Shown piece by piece: positions 14,935 to 24,500 of a DNA stretch of 37,133 nt (position 1 is its first letter; each line of letters starts with the position of its first letter). The translations under genes were made by a program, and so were the position numbers. Source of the DNA: a bacterium ADurb.Bin157 (GTDB lineage Bacteria; Muiribacteriota; Ozemobacteria; Ozemobacterales; Ozemobacteraceae); the NCBI GenBank assembly GCA_002070375.1, contig MWDD01000024.1:1-37133 (forward strand), given 5' to 3'. A model generated the notes under the pieces. It made no database searches and was not told the DNA's origin. It saw only the letters and a program-made list of their open reading frames with translations.

Positions 14935-15834
14935 ATGTATAAAATATCAAAAAAATGTCTTTCATGCGGCACTTGTGCATCAGTTTGTAAGTTTAACGCT
15001 ATTAAGATCGGTTTTCCCTACGTAATAACCGAGAAATGTACGAACTGCGGAAAATGCGCAGAAGTTTGCCCTGTTTTTGCAATCAGTAAAGTTTCAGAGG
15101 AACCTTCCGAACAGCTTGACATGACTAAGATTCCGTCACACATCGGGATAATAATGGACGGAAATGGTCGTTGGGCACAAAATCAGGGAAAAAACAGAAT
15201 ATTTGGTCACACTAAAGGTGCGAGCAGAGTAAAAGATATTGTTAAATGTGCTAACGACTTAGGTGTTAAGCACCTGAGCCTTTATGCTTTTTCTGTTGAA
15301 AATTGGGCAAGACCGAGTTTTGAGGTCAGTGCTCTGATGAAACTGATTCAATCTTATATCATAAGCGAGCGAAATGCTTTACACGCAGAAAATGTTGTAT
15401 TTAGGCTTTTAGGGCGAATCGAAGGACTTTCAAAAGACGTTGTCAAAGAAATTGATATTTCAACGGAATTGATGAAAAATAACACCGGCTTAACTTTAAA
15501 CTTATGCATTAATTATGGCGGCAGAACCGAAATTATAGATGCGATAAAAAAAATAATTGATAAAGGATATAAATCATCCGATATTACGGAAAAGCTGATT
15601 GCAGAGAATCTTTATTGCCCCGTATTACCTGACTTAGATTTAATCATAAGAACCAGCGGCGAAATGCGTACAAGCAATTTTCATTTATGGCGAGCAGCTT
15701 ATTCAGAACTCTATTTTACTTCTGTTTTATGGCCGGATTTTGACAAAAAAGAATTGGTTAAGGCAATTCAAACTTACCAAAATCGTCAAAGAAGATTTGG
15801 CAAAACGCAAGAACAAGTTACCACACAGGAATAG
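14935..15834 (+). CDS. uppS: ferredoxin-isoprenyl diphosphate synthase fusion (UppS-like)
   Basis: The 299-aa protein has two domains in one unbroken frame. Residues 1-55 are a bacterial-type ferredoxin with two [4Fe-4S] motifs: Cys8, 11, 14, 18 and Cys35, 38, 41, 45. From about Met63 it is a cis-prenyltransferase of the undecaprenyl diphosphate synthase family, with the catalytic GIIMDGNGRWA, the RIFGHTKGA and FSVENWARP motifs, NYGGRTEI and DLIIRTSGEMRTSNF. UppS makes the C55 lipid carrier for peptidoglycan, and its chemistry does not need redox. The ferredoxin is therefore unexpected. Neither the ATG at 14935 nor the internal ATG at 15121 has a good ribosome site; AGGA lies about 17 nt before the latter. 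Its place between frr and cdsA is the normal uppS position. Confidence 0.9.
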   Translation: MYKISKKCLSCGTCASVCKFNAIKIGFPYVITEKCTNCGKCAEVCPVFAISKVSEEPSEQLDMTKIPSHIGIIMDGNGRWAQNQGKNRIFGHTKGASRVKDIVKCANDLGVKHLSLYAFSVENWARPSFEVSALMKLIQSYIISERNALHAENVVFRLLGRIEGLSKDVVKEIDISTELMKNNTGLTLNLCINYGGRTEIIDAIKKIIDKGYKSSDITEKLIAENLYCPVLPDLDLIIRTSGEMRTSNFHLWRAAYSELYFTSVLWPDFDKKELVKAIQTYQNRQRRFGKTQEQVTTQE

Positions 15835-15836
15835 TC

Positions 15837-16631
15837 ATGAATGTTTCTAAAGTTTTGGCGCGATTACCGGTTTTGATATTTGGGATTCCCATCAGTTATG
15901 CGGTTTTAGTTTTAGCCGACGCATGGGTTCGAGTATCGTTTTTGGCTATTGTTGCTTTGATAGGGCAATTTGAGTTATGCAAATTAATAGATAAAGATTC
16001 AAATCGCAAACCTTTCCCTGAATGGGTTGGCGGACTGACAATAATGATCTCTTCTCATCTTTACGGTGAACGAGCACTTTTTATTTCTTTTTCTTTAATG
16101 ATTTGCGCAGGCATGGTTTTTACAGTATTAAGAGGGCTTCGCGGTGACGGGCGAAGACGCTTTTGTCATATTTCATTCAGCCTATATTATTTACCCTTTT
16201 GTTTAAGCTGTTTTGAATTATTTGCCAAATCAACCGGAGGGTTGTCTTTATTCATTATATTAGCTTCAATTTGGGCATTAGATATAGGCGCATACGTTTT
16301 TGGCATGAGTTTTAGGGGCCCGAAACTAGCCCCCAAGATCAGCCCAAACAAGACTATTTCGGGAGCTGTCGGAGGCGCGTTATCCTGCATAGTTTTTTTA
16401 TATCTTATGAAGCACTTTGAATTTTTAATAATAACTGAAACGAAGTTTTGGATTTTAGCTATTTCGATCGCTTTAATCGGTCAAGTGGCAGATCTTTTTG
16501 AATCAATTTTAAAACGAGAATCTGAAGTGAAGGATTCCGGAGCACTTTTAGGCTCACACGGCGGAGTATTAGACAGAATCGACAGTGTTTTGTTTTTAGG
16601 CCCTGTGTGTTATGCCATTTTAATTATGTAA
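15837..16631 (+). CDS. cdsA: phosphatidate cytidylyltransferase
   Basis: This 264-aa polytopic membrane enzyme converts phosphatidic acid and CTP into CDP-diacylglycerol, the precursor of bacterial phospholipids. The C-terminal family signature is present: SILKRESEVKDSG..GSHGGVLDRIDS, with its KD, HGG and DRID elements. The SPNKTISGAVGG segment is also typical. There are about seven hydrophobic helices. AGGA lies 6-7 nt before the ATG, and the gene begins 2 nt after the uppS stop. Confidence 0.95.
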   Translation: MNVSKVLARLPVLIFGIPISYAVLVLADAWVRVSFLAIVALIGQFELCKLIDKDSNRKPFPEWVGGLTIMISSHLYGERALFISFSLMICAGMVFTVLRGLRGDGRRRFCHISFSLYYLPFCLSCFELFAKSTGGLSLFIILASIWALDIGAYVFGMSFRGPKLAPKISPNKTISGAVGGALSCIVFLYLMKHFEFLIITETKFWILAISIALIGQVADLFESILKRESEVKDSGALLGSHGGVLDRIDSVLFLGPVCYAILIM

Positions 16632-16653
16632 TGTTTATGCGAAAGGTTTACAA

Positions 16654-17874
16654 ATGCTGAGTTTATTGGGTGTTATCGCAACTACGGTTTTATCAATCTG
16701 TTTTGTTTTAGTAAGTATCGCTCTTGTTCATGAGTTTGGTCATTATATTACCGCCAAGCTTTCAGGTATTTGGGTATTAGAATTCGCAATAGGTTTTGGC
16801 AATCGTCTGATGAAAACAAAAATCGGCGAAACTCTTTACTCTCTGAGGCCTTTTCCGCTGGGCGGCTTTGTCAGGCTTGCCGGCATGGATAATGTTGAAG
16901 AAGAATCAGACAAAAAAGACGGTGAAGAAGCCCCCGACGATGATCCCGATCTTCCAAAAGTTCCGGCTGACCATCCAAAAAGTTATTTAAGCCGCCCTGC
17001 CTGGGCAAAGATTCTGGTTTTAGCGGCCGGTTCTATTATGAATATGGTTTGGGCCGTTGTTTTATTCATAATGATATATGTTATAGCCGGTGGCCCCATC
17101 ACAAATATCAGCGTTGTTGAAGCCATAAAAGATAAAGTTGCTTATAACGCGGGAATTCGCTCAGGCGACATTATTGTTGCGATTGGCGGCAAAAAACTTA
17201 CCGATTGGAGCGAAGGTATTTCAATAATTAACAATTCTCCCGGCAAAGAATTGGTTTTAGATGTAATTCGCAATCACCCTATAAATAAGCATGGTGCAGA
17301 GGGCGGAATTCTTCGTGAAGACGTTTCTGTAAATAATGGAACTTACCAGGTATATGATCAAGAAACGCTTTCGTTTAAGGTTATACCTGAAGGTGTTATG
17401 GGTTCGGCAAAAATAGGAATAAGTTTGTCGCCGAACAATTATGATTTTCAAAAACTCCCTATTGGGAAGGCTGTATCAAAAGGGATTTCTGACGGTATCA
17501 ACGTTATTTATCAAACTGTCGGCGGTCTGGTAAAGATGTTTACTCGAGAAACCCAAGCAGATGTTGCAGGCCCTGTTAAAATCATGAAAATGATTAAAGA
17601 CCAGTCGTCTAAAGGACTTGTAGACTTGCTTTATTTGACGGCAATTCTGAGTGTCAACATAGGACTGATTAATTTATTACCGCTTCCGGTGCTTGACGGA
17701 GGCCGCATAGTATTTATTTTGATTGAATTGCTTTTTCAGTTTGTGAATAAGATTTTCAAAACTAAGTTAACAGTAAATTCAAAAGTAGAAGAATCAATTC
17801 ACTTTGTTGGCATGATTTGTTTATTGCTTTTGGTTGTATTTGTAACTTATAAAGACATCCTGAGTTTTTTCTGA
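16654..17874 (+). CDS. rseP: RIP site-2 zinc metalloprotease (RseP family)
   Basis: The 406-aa inner-membrane protease cleaves transmembrane substrates such as anti-sigma factors and signal-peptide remnants. The zinc motif is HEFGH at 26-30 within the first transmembrane helix, and the third ligand lies in LLPLPVLDGGRIVF. A single PDZ domain (AGIRSGDIIVAIGGKKL) lies between, while E. coli RseP has two. An acidic insert (about residues 76-100, rich in E and D) is unusual. The ribosome site is AAAGG. dxr, which often separates cdsA from rseP, is absent. Confidence 0.93.
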   Translation: MLSLLGVIATTVLSICFVLVSIALVHEFGHYITAKLSGIWVLEFAIGFGNRLMKTKIGETLYSLRPFPLGGFVRLAGMDNVEEESDKKDGEEAPDDDPDLPKVPADHPKSYLSRPAWAKILVLAAGSIMNMVWAVVLFIMIYVIAGGPITNISVVEAIKDKVAYNAGIRSGDIIVAIGGKKLTDWSEGISIINNSPGKELVLDVIRNHPINKHGAEGGILREDVSVNNGTYQVYDQETLSFKVIPEGVMGSAKIGISLSPNNYDFQKLPIGKAVSKGISDGINVIYQTVGGLVKMFTRETQADVAGPVKIMKMIKDQSSKGLVDLLYLTAILSVNIGLINLLPLPVLDGGRIVFILIELLFQFVNKIFKTKLTVNSKVEESIHFVGMICLLLLVVFVTYKDILSFF

Positions 17875-17878
17875 ACAA

Positions 17879-17907
17879 TTGACAGACAATGGCGCTTAGT
17901 GTAGTGT
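17879..17907 (+). promoter_or_regulatory. predicted leaderless promoter of the exported protein gene
   Basis: A perfect TTGACA (17879-17884), a 17-bp spacer and TAGTGT (17902-17907) are followed after exactly six bases (GAGCAG) by the ATG at 17914. Transcription would start at the initiation codon. The -10 is a weak match. No Shine-Dalgarno is present. The promoter starts 5 nt after the rseP stop. Confidence 0.5.
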
Positions 17908-17913
17908 GAGCAG

Positions 17914-19824
17914 ATGAAAATTTTCTTACGACTATTGGCTATACTGATCGTTTTTCTGTGTTTTTGGGCTTTAGCCCCTTTCAAAGAAGCAGAAGACTAC
18001 TCACGATACAGATTCGTTATTTCGGCAGATGGGCCCCTTGCTAAGGGGCAGCTGCAAGATATATTGATTGTTCCGTTTGAGCGTAACGCCGAAGGCGGGT
18101 TAAGCAGAGTCAAACCCGATTCGGCTTTTTCTGTTCAAGTAAATGCACATTATTTGCCTGGCGCTTCAAATTCAAAGAGCAAGCTGCTGCAATTGCGTAA
18201 AACGCCGACAGATGAGTATGCGGCTAAGCTTACCGTTCCCCCGGACAGCAATGCAAACCGGGTTAAGATAACAGTTTCTCCATTTGGTAAAGCAGAAATA
18301 ATATTAGCCGAAGCCCATATAGATATTGGCAACAGTCCGTCGTTGTTGGTTGTTCCAAGCACAAAAAACTTATATCAGGGCGATGAAGTTACTTTTTCTC
18401 TTGCTGTCTTTGAGACAAAATCGACAAAAGGTTTATTCAAACAGCCCATCAGAGTAAAAATCGATTCACCTCAAGATATTACAGTAGTAAATCGCGTATT
18501 GTTTACAGATTTTAACGGACTGGCCACTTTCACTACCAATATTCACCCAAAATCTCGCACAGGCAATTACAAGTTTAGTTTTGCATGCAAAGAAAGTGTG
18601 CAATCGTTTTTGCTGACTGTAGCACCAAAAAGCAAAGCAGCAAAAACCCAGGCCAACTACAAACTTTCGAATACATTTTCCCCTGAAAAAGATTCTCAAA
18701 TTATTAAAGATATACAACCGAACCCGCAAAACACCGAGCAGGCGATTATTAATTTTGAGAGCAAAGGGTCTTTTTATAGACACGCAGAGATATGGCAAAA
18801 TGGGATTAACCTTTTTTCATCGCCATTAAAGCAGGATCACGGACTAATTATTTTACCCTATTTCAGAAATGCTTCGCCGCAGCATCCGATATGTTTTCGT
18901 TTTTGGATGCTGAAAGGCAATGAAGTATTGTATGAAACCAGATCAGTGATATATGACCAAGAAAACGATTCAGAGATAGTGCATTTGATAAAAACCGCTG
19001 CAGCAGTTGTCAGCCCTGCCTATCATTTAGGCTTCACCGGGGTGGTTCTGACTAACAAGGGCTTATTTAAGCAGACATTATTCGAAAAAACGCATAGTTT
19101 GACCTCTTTTGAACGGCCTGTTATAAGCAATGTTTACGTGCCTAATAATAAACCTGTTGTAAATTTTGGTTCAGAAGCATGCATAAATTTTTCGGAAAAT
19201 CGTTTTTTTTATGTAGAAGATGAATTGCAGTTGAGCCGATTCAGATTTAATGCCATACGTGTATGGCAGAACCCCGAAAAGCTTTTAAAGCATTTAATTA
19301 GCCTTAACGAGACACATTGCGGCAATATTGAAGGGTTATTAAATCATGCTTACCTTTGCGCGAGATTGTCAGATTATTTGTCGTTTCAAGAAAGAATCAA
19401 ATTTACTGAAACGCTTGAAGGATTAATTGAGCCGTTGTGTTTTTTGAACGATCAATTAAAAAGTGACAATAATTTACGATTAAGCTATGAAAAGAGATTA
19501 ATTGAGGTCGTTTATATGTTATCCGAGCTTATTTACATCCCACAAGAACTTATTTCTTTGATTAAGAGTAAGGAAAATTTAAATTCGGATAATATTGCCA
19601 CACCAAATTTTTTCCAGAAATCACTTTCGGCCTTTGAGCTTAAAAATTCTCTTTCAAAGGGCGGAAAAGCGATTTTAGCGACTGACTTTCAGACTTACAC
19701 GCTAAATTTGAACGCTGATGAAGCCATTTTTAAAACAGAGAATTTAAGTAAAAATAAGTCTGATATAATTAATAAAATTATCAATTCGCGTGTTAATCCT
19801 CTGATAATAGAATTACTATTTTAA
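17914..19824 (+). CDS. exported or membrane-anchored protein with macroglobulin-like (MG2-like) domain
   Basis: This 636-aa protein opens with a signal peptide or anchor (MKIFLRLLAILIVFLCFW). Residues about 150-240 resemble an immunoglobulin-fold MG2 domain of alpha-2-macroglobulins: LYQGDEVTFSLAVFE, a middle strand pair, then DFNGLATFTTNIHPKSRTGNYKF. The rest is not recognised and has no thioester motif. It most likely acts in the periplasm or at the surface. The start is fixed by the signal sequence. It follows rseP, but with its own predicted promoter. Confidence 0.6.
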   Translation: MKIFLRLLAILIVFLCFWALAPFKEAEDYSRYRFVISADGPLAKGQLQDILIVPFERNAEGGLSRVKPDSAFSVQVNAHYLPGASNSKSKLLQLRKTPTDEYAAKLTVPPDSNANRVKITVSPFGKAEIILAEAHIDIGNSPSLLVVPSTKNLYQGDEVTFSLAVFETKSTKGLFKQPIRVKIDSPQDITVVNRVLFTDFNGLATFTTNIHPKSRTGNYKFSFACKESVQSFLLTVAPKSKAAKTQANYKLSNTFSPEKDSQIIKDIQPNPQNTEQAIINFESKGSFYRHAEIWQNGINLFSSPLKQDHGLIILPYFRNASPQHPICFRFWMLKGNEVLYETRSVIYDQENDSEIVHLIKTAAAVVSPAYHLGFTGVVLTNKGLFKQTLFEKTHSLTSFERPVISNVYVPNNKPVVNFGSEACINFSENRFFYVEDELQLSRFRFNAIRVWQNPEKLLKHLISLNETHCGNIEGLLNHAYLCARLSDYLSFQERIKFTETLEGLIEPLCFLNDQLKSDNNLRLSYEKRLIEVVYMLSELIYIPQELISLIKSKENLNSDNIATPNFFQKSLSAFELKNSLSKGGKAILATDFQTYTLNLNADEAIFKTENLSKNKSDIINKIINSRVNPLIIELLF

Positions 19825-19840
19825 TTTAACGGGAAAATAA

Positions 19841-20428
19841 ATGAACTTAGCCTTGTTTGATTTTGACGGAACAATAACAACTCATGACAGTTTGCGTGAC
19901 TTTTTACTTTATTCTTTTGGGTTAAAGCGGTGCATAAAAAAGCTTGCGCCGGTAAGTCCAATGATTTTGGCTTATTTATTAGGGATAGCCGATAACCAAA
20001 AAGTAAAAACCGAAGTAAGCAAAAGTTTTTTTTCGCAAATGCCTGAATCGGAATTTATTTTATTAGCAAAGAAATTTGCAGAAGAAGAATTACCTAAAAT
20101 AGTAAAAAAATCAGCGACCGAGAAAATAGCTTGGCATAAATCTATGGGCGATCGAATAATTGTAGTTTCAGCGTCATTTAGTGATTATTTAAAGTATTGG
20201 TGCGAAAAAGAAGAGTTAGAGCTAATATCAACTAGGCTGGAGATTAAAAACGGCAGATTAACAGGATATTTCTCTACACCAAATTGTTGGGGCAAGGAGA
20301 AAGTAGTGCGCATCAACGCACATTTGAATCTGAGGGATTTTTCTAAGATCTATGCGTACGGCGATTCAAAAGGCGATTTTGAAATGCTTAAGCTGGCAGA
20401 CGAAAAGGGATACCGTATTTTCAAATAA
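19841..20428 (+). CDS. HAD-IB family phosphatase
   Basis: The 195-aa protein is a haloacid dehalogenase superfamily phosphohydrolase of the SerB-like IB group. Motif I is LFDFDGTIT with nucleophile Asp7 and general acid Asp9, motif II is VVSASFSDYL, and motif III/IV is a conserved Lys (WGKEKV) plus YGDSKGD. Members dephosphorylate phosphoserine or lipid phosphates; the substrate cannot be told here. GGGAAAATAA precedes the ATG. It lies 16 nt after the exported protein gene, so the two probably form an operon. Confidence 0.88.
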   Translation: MNLALFDFDGTITTHDSLRDFLLYSFGLKRCIKKLAPVSPMILAYLLGIADNQKVKTEVSKSFFSQMPESEFILLAKKFAEEELPKIVKKSATEKIAWHKSMGDRIIVVSASFSDYLKYWCEKEELELISTRLEIKNGRLTGYFSTPNCWGKEKVVRINAHLNLRDFSKIYAYGDSKGDFEMLKLADEKGYRIFK

Positions 20429-20453
20429 AGCATGTGATTTTTTTAACAAAATA

Positions 20454-20462
20454 TGCTAGAAT
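20454..20462 (+). promoter_or_regulatory. extended -10 promoter, predicted leaderless
   Basis: TG-C-TAGAAT (20454-20462) is an extended -10 element placed exactly six bases (TTGCGC) before the ATG at 20469. A weak -35 (GTGATT, 20434-20439) lies 17 bp upstream. No Shine-Dalgarno is present. Confidence 0.5.
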
Positions 20463-20468
20463 TTGCGC

Positions 20469-21386
20469 ATGAAAACGAAAACAATTTTTGACATACCCGA
20501 GTTTCCGGCTCAAGAAGACGTTACCACAGCACATAATGATTTAATAATAGAAGCGTGTAATTTGGAAAATGTATGCTCAGCGGAATGCTCGACATACTAT
20601 TTAATTTCGTGGTTTTACAACAGGCCCGGCATGATAAGCCGCATTGGCGAGAGGCTCATACTTGACGCAGAAGGCAGCCAGGGAGGGCATCTTTTCAGAG
20701 GCCCTTTTGGTAAAGGCCCATTAAAGCCGGCATTAGAAAAAATGTTGCATCACATTCAAACGGATTTTGGCGAAGCCCCTACCCTGCATTATTTGCCGGG
20801 AAACTTTGCGGACAAACTATGTGCAACCATTGAACCGAAATCGAAGGAAGACCATTCAGATTTTTACGATTACATATATGACAGATCGGAGCTTGCTTCA
20901 TTAGAAGGCGGCAAGTTTATTAAGCAGCGCAATTTGGTTAATAAGTTTGAGCGCGAGTATAATCCGGAAATAATAGTTTTAAAAGAAGATGATACTGAAA
21001 AAGTAATGCGTTGCCTTGATAAATGGTATGAACGATATGGCACTGACGACCATTTTTTAGATATGGAACGAGATTCCGTTGAAATAGGTTTAAAGAACCT
21101 CTGGAAGCTTGGTGGCGTTGGTATCAAAATAGCACTAAAAAGTGAAATGTGTGGCCTGAGTTGGGCTGTTCCTGTAAGCCATGACACTTGGATGGTAGTT
21201 GTAGAAAAAGCTCCGAGAAATGTAAAAGGCATGTATCAGTATGTTAATAATTCTTTAGCCAATATTTTACCGGAGAGCGCAAAGTTTTTGAACAGAGAAG
21301 CAGACATGGGCATAGAAGGCTTAAGGACGGCAAAACAAAGGTACAATCCGGTTAAGTTTGAGAGAAAAACCACCCTTTACTATTAA
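20469..21386 (+). CDS. DUF2156 / LPG-synthase C-terminal-like protein
   Basis: The 305-aa soluble protein matches the DUF2156 fold (COG4866), a double GNAT-like domain related to the catalytic part of phosphatidylglycerol lysyltransferase (MprF). Visible hallmarks are KQRNLVNKFEREY, a central LSWAVP segment and the C-terminal LNREADMGIEGLRTAKQRYNP. There are no membrane helices, so it lacks the MprF flippase half. It may transfer an aminoacyl group from tRNA to a small acceptor or lipid. The start at 20469 is used; a TTG two codons earlier is possible. It is the last gene before the Pfa-like operon, 171 nt away. Confidence 0.82.
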   Translation: MKTKTIFDIPEFPAQEDVTTAHNDLIIEACNLENVCSAECSTYYLISWFYNRPGMISRIGERLILDAEGSQGGHLFRGPFGKGPLKPALEKMLHHIQTDFGEAPTLHYLPGNFADKLCATIEPKSKEDHSDFYDYIYDRSELASLEGGKFIKQRNLVNKFEREYNPEIIVLKEDDTEKVMRCLDKWYERYGTDDHFLDMERDSVEIGLKNLWKLGGVGIKIALKSEMCGLSWAVPVSHDTWMVVVEKAPRNVKGMYQYVNNSLANILPESAKFLNREADMGIEGLRTAKQRYNPVKFERKTTLYY

Positions 21387-21440
21387 GTGTTTTAAAAATG
21401 TGGAATAAATACGCTCTACGTGTTAGTATATGCGTTGAAT

Positions 21441-21529
21441 TTTAATTAAACCACAGCCGATTCGTTGTCAAAACCTATCAACACAATGCTATCAAAGGTT
21501 AAGACCTAAAAACCGAGCCGGCAAAGGTT
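21441..21529 (+). promoter_or_regulatory. upstream region of the Pfa-like operon: possible promoter and repeats
   Basis: TTTAATTAAA (21441-21450) is a perfect palindrome. TTGTCA (21465-21470) and an extended -10, TG-C-TATCAA (TATCAA at 21490-21495), form a possible promoter, but with a long 19-bp spacer. CAAAGGTT occurs twice, at 21493-21500 and 21522-21529, the first copy overlapping the -10. These could be activator or repressor sites. The ribosome site AGGTGG follows before the ATG at 21558. Confidence 0.35.
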
Positions 21530-21557
21530 GTTATCTTAAGACAAATAGGTGGTCGGC

Positions 21558-24500
21558 ATGAATCATAACAAACACACTTTCGAACCTCTGGCAATCGTTG
21601 GCATGAGTTGTTTATTTCCTAAGGCTCAAAGCATATCTGATTACTGGGAAAACATCAAAAAGAAAGTTGACGCAATAAGCGAAGTTCCGGCAACACATTG
21701 GAAAGCAGAAGACTATTACGATTCTGACAAAAAGCGTGCAGACCATGTTTACGCAAAGACCGGCGGGTTTTTAGATTCAATAGATTTTGACCCCTCAGAA
21801 TGGGGTATTGCGCCCTCTGATTTAGATTCAATAGACACATCGCAACTACTAAGCTTGGTTGTAGCGCGGGGTGCATTAAATGACGCAGGGTATTCAGATA
21901 ATCGAGAATTTAACAGAGATACAGTCAGCGTTATTTTAGGCTTAACCGGTACCATTGAGTTAGTTTTGCCCTTAGGCGCGCGGCTTGGTCATCCTCTGTG
22001 GCGCAAAGCTATGCTTCATGCGGGAATTTCATCTGAAATAACAGAAGAAGTTATATCAACGTTAGGTAAAGCCTACGTTGGTTGGCAAGAAAACTCTTTT
22101 CCGGGTTTACTCGGCAACGTAGCAGCGGGCAGGATAGCCAACCGTTTAGACTTAGGCGGCACAAACTGCGTAATCGACGCTGCCTGCGGCAGCTCATTGG
22201 GAGCTCTGGAAATGGCTGCCATGCAGCTTTGGACCCACAAGTCCGATATGGCGATAACCGGCGGTGTTGATACTTTTAATGACATTTTTATGTATACCTG
22301 TTTCTGCAAGACCCCTGCCCTTTCTCCAACCGGTCACGCACGTCCGTTCAGCGAAGACAATGACGGCACCATACTTGGCGAAGGCATTGGGATGTATGTT
22401 TTAAAGAGATTATCTGATGCAGAGCGCGATGGCGATAAAATATATGCATGCATTAACGCTGTTGGCTCATCTAGCGACGGAAAAGGCAAAGCTATTTACG
22501 CACCAAGCGCAGAAGGTCAAAAGAAAGCGCTGCTTCGTGCTTACGAAGAAAGCGGAATAAGCCCTAAAGATATTGGTATGGTAGAAGCTCATGGCACCGG
22601 AACAGGCGCCGGAGACCAAGTTGAACTTGTAGCATTGAATGAAGTCTATGGTGCTTCAGAAACAGGTCGTCCGTGGTGCGCACTCGGTTCTGTAAAGTCT
22701 CAAATCGGCCATACAAAAGCGGCTGCCGGTTCTGCAAACATTATTAAAGCAGCATTGGCGCTTTATCACAAAGTAATTCCGCCGACAATAAAAGTTTCAA
22801 AACCTGCTAAAATTTTGAGAGAATCAAACAGTGCGTTTTATTTACCAAAAGACATTCGTCCCTGGGTAACAGAAAACGGAAAAACAAGACATGCTGCGGT
22901 CAGCTCTATGGGTTTTGGCGGAAGCAATTTCCATGTCATTTTGTCTGAATATGACAAGTACAAAACCGTTACAGAATGGGAACGCGGTACAGAATTATTT
23001 ACTTTTTCCGGCACAAATACCAAAGAAATTAAAGAAAAACTGGCTGCATTAAATAATGCAAACGCTTCAACATTAAGGAAACTTGCTGCAGAAAGCCGTC
23101 GTGATTTTAATGTTGAATCTGCTTGTCGCTTAACTTTTGTGATTGAAAACAGCACAGACGTTTCTAAATTGATTACAGAAATTAACGGTCAGCTTGATAC
23201 TTGCACAGATAAAGGGTTTAGCTTACCTAACGGAGCTACATATTCACAGAAAAATGAAAATGCCCCTGTAGCCATTCTTTTCCCGGGCCAGGGTTCTCAG
23301 TATACCGGTATGCTTGCCGATTTAATTTGCTCTACGTCAGAAGGCATAAACACTTTAATAGAAGCTGACAGAGAGACCGGTTCCGTTGACAATTTTGGCA
23401 ATAGGCTCACAGATTATATTTATCCGAGACCAAATTATGACGAAGAGCTTGATAAGCTGAATAACGAAAAATTGAGATCTACTGATATTGCTCAACCTGC
23501 TATTGGCAGTATTTCTTTGGGCAGTTTCAAGGTTTTAGAGTCGTTTGGTTTAAAAGCTTCGGCTTTTGCCGGTCATTCTTTTGGCGAATTGGTAGCTTTG
23601 TCTGCTGCGGGCGCGTATGATGGCAGCACATTGGCAAAGTTATCACGCGAACGCGGCCGGCTAATGGCAATGGGCAGCGGTGACAAGGGCGGTATGATTG
23701 CTGTTCTTGGCGAGAGAAAAACTGTTGAAGAAATATTAGAAAAAGAAAACATTGATTTAGTGGTAGCGAATCATAATTCTCACAAACAGGTTGTTCTTTC
23801 GGGCAAAACTTCTGAAATTGAACGAGCCAAAGACATTTTTAAAGCTCATAAAGTTAAAGGCACAATTTTGAATGTAGCCGGTGCTTTCCACAGTTCTTTT
23901 GTGGCAGATGCGGCTAAGCCGTTTTATGATTTTGTCAAAAATGAAAAGTTCAATAATTTAAGAGTTCCGGTTTACGCCAATACAACCGGAAATAAGTATC
24001 CTGAAAACGTTGACGAAGTAAAAAGCTTATTAGGCAATCAGCTAGCCAATCAGGTTCGTTTTGTTGAAATTATTGAAAACATGTATAATTCAGGCATCAG
24101 AACTTTTATTGAAGTTGGCCCGGGCAACGTGTTATCCGGAATGCTTAAAAACATTTTGAATACTGATGATTATAAGGTATTAACCTTAGATTCTTCGGGC
24201 GGCAAAAGATCGTCTGTTTATGATTTAGGTCGTTTATTGGGGCAATTGAGTGCATTAGGCTACAAATTAGATATTGAAAAATGGCAAAACGGAACAGACT
24301 ATCTAAAAACTGCGGCTAACGTTAAATCTTCTAAGTTTACTTTTAAACTTTGCGGTGCAAACTATAAGTCTGCCAAACAGCTTGAGGTGCTTGCAAATCT
24401 GGAGAAGCCGGTAACAGTTAAACCAACAATAACCAAAGCCGCTATATCTGAGACAGAAACAAATAATACCCCCGTTTTAGCAAATAAGGAACCACAACAA

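Noticed and set aside
14924..14935. Leaderless promoter for the ferredoxin-uppS gene (TTTAAA just before the ATG)
   Set aside because: No acceptable -35 exists at 16-18 bp spacing, and the hexamer is partly inside the hairpin arm.
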